Positions 1-6,500 of a stretch of DNA of 14,691 nt are shown one piece after another (position 1 is the first letter of the stretch; the number at the start of each line of letters is the position of its first letter). The notes beneath the pieces are model-generated. The model did no database searches. It saw only the letters and a program-made list of their open reading frames with translations, and was not told the DNA's origin. The stretch lies in the NCBI GenBank assembly GCA_028565635.1, contig JAOXYB010031009.1:1-14691 (forward strand). Reading direction: 5' to 3'. The stretch is from Phoronis ovalis. Lineage: Eukaryota; Phoronida; Phoronidae. A program made the position numbers and the translations under genes.

Positions 1-144
1 TCAATGTAAATGATGCGGAATATAACGAACATATGTCTATGGAATCAGCATGTATGACAAATAATAATAATGCAGAATGTCATTAGATAAATATAAAGGA
101 ATATGTTTATTGAATGGTTAGGGTTGTTCCGCTTTCAATTGTAC

Positions 145-231
145 GGGGGGGGGGTGGACGGCAGTAGAATAGAAATATTACGGGTGGTGGGTATCGTACT
201 TAAATACATATTATACTTATAGGTGGTGGGG
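145..231 (+). repeat. G-rich patch with G10 run and paired GGTGGTGGG words
   Basis: A run of ten G at 145-154 is followed by TGG. GGGTGGTGGG lies at 182-191 and GGTGGTGGGG at 222-231. In a strongly AT-rich background this is a possible G-quadruplex or slippage site. Confidence 0.6.
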
Positions 232-266
232 TTGAAAAAAATGCCCATGTTATTGGAAATAGGAAA

Positions 267-290
267 TGACGTCATTAATGGGCATGCGCA
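267..290. promoter_or_regulatory. CRE palindrome plus NRF1-like word
   Basis: TGACGTCA, the full cAMP-response element palindrome, is at 267-274. GGCATGCGCA follows at 281-290, resembling an NRF1 half site. The two often occur together in animal promoters, but no transcription start is known here and the place looks intronic. Confidence 0.3.
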
Positions 291-497
291 GACAGATGTT
301 TGTGTGCTCCATATCCTGCTTTTGGTGTGCATGTGTTTCGGCAAGTGTGACGTATAAGAAAAAAACAAAATAATAAAAGAGACAGGCATGCGTCAACTCA
401 TTTTCACCACTTCTACTGTACTTATAAAACATATATGCTTCATATTAATAATATGCCATTCCTTTCGCTCGAATAGCCAATTTAAGCAGCGTGCAGG

Positions 498-516
498 GAC
501 GATTTTCCGAATCGTC
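498..516. repeat. Short perfect hairpin
   Basis: GACGATT at 498-504 pairs with AATCGTC at 510-516 around a five-base loop (TTCCG). No role is known; it lies next to the diverged tandem repeat. Confidence 0.5.
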
Positions 517-549
517 GTTGTCTTGTTAGTATTATCACTTGAAAACAGG

Positions 550-711
550 AACCCATTTCTAGGGGTTTCACTCCGAAAAAGTGACACATTCCTAGATTTT
601 ACTCCACATTTGGACTCATCTTGATTTTTGTTTCAAAAAGGGACTATTTTGGAACTTTTGTATAAAACCCATTTTTAGGGAATTTTTGATGAAAAAGTGA
701 CATATTTGCAC
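550..711. repeat. Diverged tandem repeat, ~58-base period (116-base dimer)
   Basis: Blocks starting at 550 and 666 share AACCCATTT, TAGGG and GAAAAAGTGACA at matching offsets over 46 bases without gaps. A related block, CAAAAAGGGACTATTTT, sits between them at 634. The GAAAAAG words lie at 575, 634 and 691, so the basic spacing is 57-59 bases. This is an old satellite fragment or part of a dispersed repeat. Confidence 0.6.
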
Positions 712-891
712 AGCACATCCCCATATTCACCATATGTAAGTATCCCTCTGAGTGTTTGATAGCCATTTGCCAGAGCAGCTACTTTGTACCATTGTCATGC
801 ACAGTGGATATAAAGCATGCACTCTTAAAATGAGCATTGAACTATATGCATCCACCCTCCTTTTATAATTGTCTATTTCTAATATTAATAG

Positions 892-927
892 GGTGAAGAT
901 ATTACAGAACCAGAAAGCTTGTTACAA
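892..927 (+). CDS. GSTK1: GSTK1 exon (first visible)
   Basis: The acceptor AATAG at 887-891 and the donor GTAAGA at 928 bound 12 codons reading GEDITEPESLLQ. The following exon joins in phase 0. The preceding exon was not found in bases 1-891. Confidence 0.9.
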
Positions 928-2268
928 GTAAGAAAGATTACTTCTTGGCACAAATTCTGTATTATTAAAAGTAAATTGTAAAATGGGATTAATGACAAAT
1001 TACCTAGTGGAACAGAAAATCCTAAAACTTATTAAATAATTATTGATTAATTTTTTTTCTGTTCATCAGAGTTGATCTGTAATTATTGTTGTGACGCTGT
1101 CAGATAAAAAATCTGCCCTTATTTTTGGTGGTTATATAGAATCAAAAAAAAAGCAAGTTTTGTTTTTAGGCTGCTAAAAAAGTTGGAATAAGCGAAAGTG
1201 TAGCCAAAGAAAGTTTAACAAAAATAAAAGAGGATGCTGTCAAAACTAAACTGAAAGAGAACACAGCCACAGCCTTGGAGCATGGGGTATGATATTTAAC
1301 TACTTGTACACTCTTTGCAGGTGATCCCATGTCAACCAAGCGTGGCACATTATAAAGTCTCATGTTTTCCATCATTTTCACTATTTTTAAAATAAGAGCA
1401 TTTCCTTGTTTTGAATGAACACCTAATGTGATTAGAATCACGTATACCATGTTGTGTTGAAGTAAACTTGACAATTAGCTGGAATTCTAGGGATTTGTTA
1501 ATAAGCTAACATTTGCTGTAAGTTACTGTTTATAGAATTTTGTTTAGTAATACTTCAAAATTAGTGTGCATCAGCATTGTAGTCAGAGTTGTGTACATCA
1601 CCGTAATTACATTCCGAACATATCTCTCATTATAGGCATTTGGTGCACCCACAATGTTGGTTGAAATTAATAACAAGAAAGAGTTAGTTTTTGGATCCGA
1701 TAGATTTGAACTGGTTGCCAACATGATAGGTTTGTACCACACTGTAGTTTCCATGATCCAAACATCTTGGATAATTTGAAGTGTTTTCTGCTATCTTTAC
1801 TATAAACTTTCGCATGATTCAGTGTTGCATTTGAAATCTAACGAGTGCCCATGGGTTGTTAGATGTTTTTAAAACCTTTATTTGAGTGGGGTTTTGTGGG
1901 TAGGGTGTCAGTTACTCATCCTCTAATGAACGATCTTTCTATGGTACCGTTCTCTAAATGTCTCCATCATGCATGGCAGTACAAGGCTCTTCTGGCCATA
2001 ATTGGCAAGATTTCAGATAAAAATTAAGTGGTGGTTGTTGATAGTCCTGTAATGATTTTACTATGTGTTGGTTCCCACAGAAGCAGATGGTGATGTGTAC
2101 TTACTGTGTTCAGTAGCAAAAGGTGCTGTAGTGTAGTGGGATCGCCTCTTTTTCAAATCATTTCCAAGTTGGCCATTTTAGGCAGAATTATTTCCTTACT
2201 TTGGTATTATCTTCTTATTTTCAGGTGAGAAATGGTTAGGCCCCTTGGCAGAAGAATCCAAATTGTGA
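892..2268 (+). CDS. GSTK1: Glutathione S-transferase kappa 1, C-terminal part (4 exons, 5' partial)
   Basis: Join of 892-927, 1170-1286, 1636-1729 and 2225-2268, giving 96 residues and a stop. Kappa-class GSTs are thioredoxin-fold (DsbA-like) enzymes of mitochondria and peroxisomes that conjugate glutathione. Seen here: EDITEPESLL, matching EDITEPQSIL of the human protein as I recall it; AFGAP, the family's GAFGLP loop with its presumed cis-proline; FGSDRFELVANMIG, matching FGSDRMELLAHLLG, where the Ser-Asp pair contacts glutathione in the family; and GEKWLGPL near the end. The protein finishes in SKL, a textbook peroxisomal PTS1, where human GSTK1 ends in ARL. Exon phases are 0, 0, 1 and all junctions are GT..AG. 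The human protein is about 226 residues, so roughly the first 130, including the catalytic serine region, lie left of the window. The identity is secure; the exact start of the first visible exon rests on the acceptor alone. Confidence 0.95.
1170..1286 (+). CDS. GSTK1: GSTK1 exon
   Basis: 39 codons between TTTTTAG and GTATGA. It begins AAKKVGIS and ends ATALEHG. This is the lysine-rich helical stretch between the EDITEP motif and the AFG-proline loop, in phase 0 at both ends. Confidence 0.93.
1287..1635 (+). other. GSTK1 intron
   Basis: 349 bases, GTATGA to ATTATAG. Nothing else recognisable inside. Confidence 0.9.
1636..1729 (+). CDS. GSTK1: GSTK1 exon with cis-Pro loop and FGSDR motif
   Basis: 94 bases between ATTATAG and the donor GTTTGT, phase 0 in and phase 1 out. 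It encodes AFGAPTMLVEI, then LVFGSDRFELVANMI. These are the two most diagnostic family motifs in the window. Confidence 0.95.
1730..2224 (+). other. GSTK1 intron
   Basis: 495 bases, GTTTGT to TTTTCAG. No repeat, RNA gene or further exon seen. Confidence 0.9.
2225..2268 (+). CDS. GSTK1: GSTK1 last coding exon, ending in SKL
   Basis: The acceptor TTTTCAG is followed by GT, which completes a glycine codon, then EKWLGPLAEESKL and TGA at 2266-2268. The sequence right after the acceptor also looks like a donor (GTGAGA), but the EKW-GP match to the family makes it coding. Confidence 0.95.
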
Positions 2269-2321
2269 CAGATTTGATATCAAACAGAGGCATACTATCA
2301 ACGTATGATGATATTTTGATT

Positions 2322-2529
2322 ATTATAGTCGGGGACATATATATATGTCCCACAAATGTTTCCTCATTTCATGAACCATCAGACCATGAAGAGGCATGCA
2401 CAAAGCAATTTCATACTGTCTTATGAACAACATGTCCAGGAACCTAATGATTAATAAGCGTGAATTTCCTTTGTTACTTCCTGGTCTGAGAGAACATGTA
2501 TGGGACGCATAAATGTCCCCGACTATAAT
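2322..2529. mobile_element. MITE-like element with 17-base terminal inverted repeats
   Basis: The 17 bases at 2322-2338 (ATTATAGTCGGGGACAT) are the exact reverse complement of 2513-2529. Similarity goes on inward, with small differences, for about 35 bases per end. The element is about 208 bases and has no coding capacity. Inside the left end is a perfect 20-base palindrome (2332-2351), and the right end has an imperfect version of it. TATA stands just outside GTCGGGG/CCCCGAC at both ends, so the target duplication could be TA or TATA. This fits a non-autonomous DNA transposon; the superfamily is not clear. Confidence 0.75.
2332..2351. repeat. 20-base perfect palindrome in the MITE end
   Basis: GGGACATATA followed by TATATGTCCC, all ten pairs matched. 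It is a subterminal hairpin of the inverted-repeat element. Confidence 0.85.
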
Positions 2530-2860
2530 TGTAAATAATGTTTTACCTAAAATTTGTAAAACAAATGAAGCCTCACTTTGATACTCTCCATGAATATTTG
2601 TCATTATCGGCAAGTTAGTAGCAACTGTTCCAGGTGTCTATTGGAAATAAGAATTAATTATGTTTATAAGAAAAAAAGTAAGATAACTTACAGTGAAAAG
2701 TACCGAGTTCTTTGTGTTGAACTTGTAGATATGGTAGTATTGTGTACCATATTACGTATGAATTTAAATAATGATTATTGAATATAATTGTAAAAATAAT
2801 TATTGAATTTATAGCATTCTATGCAGAAAAAAACAGTACAATTCAAGTATTTTCAAATAG

Positions 2861-2878
2861 ATTAAAATGTCAAATAAA
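2861..2878 (+). terminator. Candidate GSTK1 poly(A) signals
   Basis: ATTAAA at 2861-2866 and AATAAA at 2873-2878 are the first good plus-strand signals seen after the GSTK1 stop. If used, the 3'UTR is about 600 bases and includes the MITE-like element. Confidence 0.45.
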
Positions 2879-2912
2879 CCTCAAAATATGCCAGATATGA
2901 GAGTTTTGAAAT

Positions 2913-2935
2913 TACATTGCAAAGTACATTGCAAA
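2913..2935. repeat. 12-base direct repeat between opposing poly(A) signals
   Basis: TACATTGCAAA at 2913-2923 and again at 2925-2935, separated by one G. It lies between the plus- and minus-strand poly(A) candidates. Confidence 0.6.
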
Positions 2936-2966
2936 AGCATAAATTTTTAAATGATAACAAATGTGT

Positions 2967-2972
2967 TTTATT
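2967..2972 (-). terminator. Candidate SMG8 poly(A) signal
   Basis: AATAAA on the minus strand, about 490 bases after the SMG8 stop. Two weaker ATTAAA forms lie nearer the stop, at 3261-3266 and 3267-3272 on the minus strand, so a shorter 3'UTR of about 200 bases is also possible. Confidence 0.4.
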
Positions 2973-3458
2973 AAGTAATTGATAAATTATACAAACCAGC
3001 ACAGTTACAATGACAGTTTTCAACATACATCTTGCCATGGATTTCTTTGCTATTTCCCAGTGTAGTCATCATTTACCAGACAATTTGCACAGGAAGTTAA
3101 CAAACAAAAACACTTGCTGTTTGTTGTTCCCTCTTTTTGACAGTTTCTGAAAGTTCCAGTGGAGGGAGACAAAATCTCATGGTTAGATTTAGACTGGCTT
3201 ATATTAACAAGGAAATGTACATATTAACAGAAAAAGAATTTACTAATTTGCAGAAAACACTTTAATTTTAATTAATTAAAGGATTTCAGCTCATTGCGTA
3301 TTTCTGGTGTGTATATATTGTGTTACTTCCCTGCATTAGTACACTTCCTGCTCTGTTAAGCAGTTCTGTTTCTGTGATGCACTATGCCACATTTTTCCTC
3401 TACAGTGTTCTATGGATTTTGGCAAAACAAGCTTTCTAAAAAAAAATCGGTATATCGC

Positions 3459-3567
3459 TCAGCTTGGCTCAGATAAGCTAAATACACCTTTCAAGAGACG
3501 ACACATAGCTTGCTGCTGAGGATCAGCTGGCAGAAGACATACTCCATGTTCACTCACATAAATATAT
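3459..3567 (-). CDS. SMG8: SMG8 last coding exon
   Basis: Found by searching for the missing C-terminus. The acceptor TGCTTCAG is followed by A (completing proline), then YIYVSEHGVCLLP and MCRLLKGVFSLSEPS, with TGA at 3461-3459. It aligns with the vertebrate end (YAYVTERGPCFPP...YKVLRGVLKAVTQ) and joins exon 14 in phase 2. Confidence 0.9.
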
Positions 3568-6500
3568 CTGAAGCATTGTGAAGGATTTCAAGAAAAAAAC
3601 TTTTGTCTAATAGTTTAGATTATTTTGGTCAGTTCACATTAAATTTTAAATAATGGTAATATTGAGGAGACATGATCACCTGACAAGTCGACATTGTCGG
3701 TATTCTAGTTTTGCATATATTTATAATATATGCCACCATGCCATCTGTATTGAAAAATGATGAAAATAATATAAAGTTCAAAGCCTCAAAAAACAAGATT
3801 TTTTATAAGAGACATGACACTACAATACTAATTACATATCATCTGATCAACGAATTCAAGACAGTTTATACACAACTGTATATAGTGTACATTTTAACAA
3901 AATTTCTGTGGACATTTGCATGTTTATTCACATCGATGTTCTTTTGTATTTTCTAACGGTGAGAAATATATTATCATTTAATATTTTCTTATTTTCTCTT
4001 TAAACAGTCGTATAAGGGATGTTACTACACACGTGTTCTGCTACGGGTCACCATTTTGGCAGAATTTTGCATAAACAATGCTTAAATTTAAATATAACGA
4101 GAAATTTTGAAATAATAAATACTTTCACACCTACATTTATTTGTCCGTAACCAAATTATATCAGATTCTCAATTTCTACTAGCCCTGGTTTCATGAATCT
4201 TTATTAATACAAATGGGCTTTTCAATGTAATAAACAGACAGGTAAAAATGTAAGCCACAGCAGCACCCTCTGAATTACCCAGATGCCATGTTAGTACCAT
4301 TATGTATTCCTGGCTAGTATACAAAATTCTGAGAATACTAGGAATATGATGAAAGTAATTGATAAACTTAGTTAAAACACATCATAGATTTTCTAGAATA
4401 GAATTAATATATGCAGCATACAAAGAAATGCATACATAATTGGAGTGACTTGCAGAAAACTTGAACAAAAAAAACTCTGAATTTGATCCTAACACTACTG
4501 AGAAAAATTGTAAATGACTTGACTGTGTTTATTATATATCATATCTTGCTATAATGAAATGTATTCGATCAATTTTTAAAGGATACGGTAGTCTTAGTAC
4601 CCACAATGAACCAGATGCCAGTATGATTGGTTCATTTGCCTCAGGTTGAAACACTGGACAAGGTGGGGCACCAGGCTGGACACGGGGATTAATCTGGATT
4701 TGTACAGGGCCATCAGGTATCGCAACATATATTCGCATTAACTGTGCTGAAGTAGACTTTGAACCTGACCTAAAAATAAACACATAACTAGAAAAAAATT
4801 GTCCATACAGGGGGTAATATTACCAGCTGGACCTTGGGTTGACTAGCATGTAGTTCATGTTCAGTCACCAGAATGTTTTCATTTATTTTAAGGAGTTTTA
4901 TCACATAAAAAGTCCATTTACTATATGGATGAAAAATGATGTGCTTTGTACACATGTGATCTAGCTGAATATACATTTAAAGCCAATAGTAATTCATACC
5001 TGCAATGGCAAGGGAAGTATAAGGGCATGTCCATGTTCAATAACTTCGTAGCCGCGTCCTGAAATATTTTTTTTCTTTAAATTACTTTTGTGATTATATT
5101 ATTGCTATTGCAAACTAGAAGCAGAGTCACACTTTTGGAAAAAGCAGTTATTATTATTAAAACATTCTAACATACATTCAGATTTATTTAAAAATAGATC
5201 AACTGAAAAATTTTGCTCTCCAAGTTGCTGAATACATTGTGTACTAAGGGAACTTAACCATCTGTTTTGGAGCATTCACACATTCATGTGAAACACTAAC
5301 AAAGATGAGAATATGATACCTTCAACTGTCCAGAAGTGGCTTTGACAGCTTTGTCAGGAGCACTGCAGAAGAACCTGTGACCTCTGTTACATTCATATTC
5401 TTCTCCAATGTGAATTCTTAAGTTAAGTTCAGTGCTTTCTGTAACAACAAAATCACATACAAATGTTGATCAAAGACAATGTGTGTGTTTCAAATAATTT
5501 AACCAGACACATACCACAATAGACCACTGTGAGGTGTACTATGCTCATACGTGTTATGATGATGATGATGTTCCTCATGATCATGAGATATGAATATTAT
5601 ATTTAAATCCGAGAGTCAACAGCACTGTCACAGTTGAATGTTCATATGCTTATTCGTATCTTAGTTCATGTTTCATACACTTGAAGGATATTTTTAATAT
5701 TGTGAATTGTCTTGAATTAGTAAACTATAGTATGTAGCATTGCATCGTACAATGAATATGAGAGGGTTCCAATTCAATCTTTATGCACATCAATATACCC
5801 GAAAGGATGAGTTCACATGCGATCATAATTATCACCATTATTACTCAATGACAAATAATTATAGGTCACATTCAAATGAGAAGTGTGATCCGAATTGCAC
5901 TCGTCCATGTGGACAGATTTTGAATGCTTGCATCTGGCACACAGAATTATAGCAGTGATTTGCGAAACAAGAAGTTTTCTAAAAAATGGCACATTTGAAA
6001 ATTATGAAATTTTGAATCTTAGGTAGTATATCATTTAAGCTGATAAAACATGTTTCAATCTTTTTTCCACTAAAATGTTAAAAATAACATACGAAATTCA
6101 GGTTGAAATGGGAGAGCGGGATATACTATACAATGATTTGTCATAATTGATACTCAACAGCAAAAGAATATTAAATCTTGAAAAATCTGATAATCCTTAT
6201 CACTTGCTGTTGTGACAGATGTATGGACAATTATAACTACTAGTGAGAGATACTGCTGAAACTTAAGAAGCATTTTATACAAATAAACCTAATTTAAAAA
6301 GCATACTAGAAAAATTTAATTGTTACAAAACATGTTCAGGACAAGTGACAAACTTAGCACAAACCTTTATGTCCTTTGCGAGATTTTCCTCTTTTTCCAG
6401 AGCTTTCTCCAATAGAAGGCCATTTTTCTTTGTCATATTTCACAGTGACATCCCATGGGAGTAAAAAGTTGCTGCTATGAACGAAACCTGGCTGATCAAT

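Larger units (their letters stand above)
1..891 (+). other. Presumed GSTK1 intron (5' end outside window)
   Basis: No exon of the N-terminal half of GSTK1 could be found on the plus strand here. The stretch holds a ten-base G run, two GGTGGTGGG words, a CRE-like palindrome next to a CATGCGCA word, a 7-base-pair hairpin and a diverged tandem repeat, each listed separately. Open frames in this part resemble no family I know and are taken as chance. Confidence 0.6.
2269..3458. other. Intergenic / 3'UTR region between convergent genes
   Basis: It lies between the GSTK1 stop (plus) and the SMG8 stop (minus). It contains the presumed 3'UTRs of both genes, an inverted-repeat element and poly(A) signals on each strand. 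The short open frames here have no recognisable similarity and carry no splice or family evidence. Confidence 0.8.

Noticed and set aside
388-624. 78-codon plus-strand open frame near the left edge, considered as a GSTK1 upstream exon
   Set aside because: It lacks any GSTK1 motif, overlaps the hairpin and the tandem repeat, and does not end in a fitting donor.
1166-1754. Minus-strand open frames over GSTK1 exons
   Set aside because: Shadows of the plus-strand exons and their introns.
2232-2613. Open frames on both strands across the inverted-repeat element
   Set aside because: They overlap the GSTK1 end and the element's palindromes and show no transposase or other motif.
3092-3200. Minus-strand frame with FCLPP, considered as the missing SMG8 C-terminus
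   Set aside because: Only a short chance match to the vertebrate CFPP; the exon at 3459-3567 fits far better over its whole length.
3481-3514. Alternative acceptor giving PYVSSLERCI as the SMG8 end
   Set aside because: The acceptor has a poor pyrimidine tract, and the protein is shorter and less like the family than the one starting at 3567.
3711-3956. 81-codon plus-strand open frame in the last SMG8 intron
   Set aside because: Low-complexity AT-rich translation with no known motif.
4532-4586. Reading SMG8 to its end in the open frame (stop at 4532)
   Set aside because: After LRLPY the residues lose all family similarity, a GT donor sits at that point, and a downstream exon restores the conserved C-terminus in phase. 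Kept only as a possible isoform.
5740-5952. 70-codon plus-strand open frame rich in Cys, His and Asn
   Set aside because: In an SMG8 intron, no recognised motif and no promoter or splice context; likely chance.
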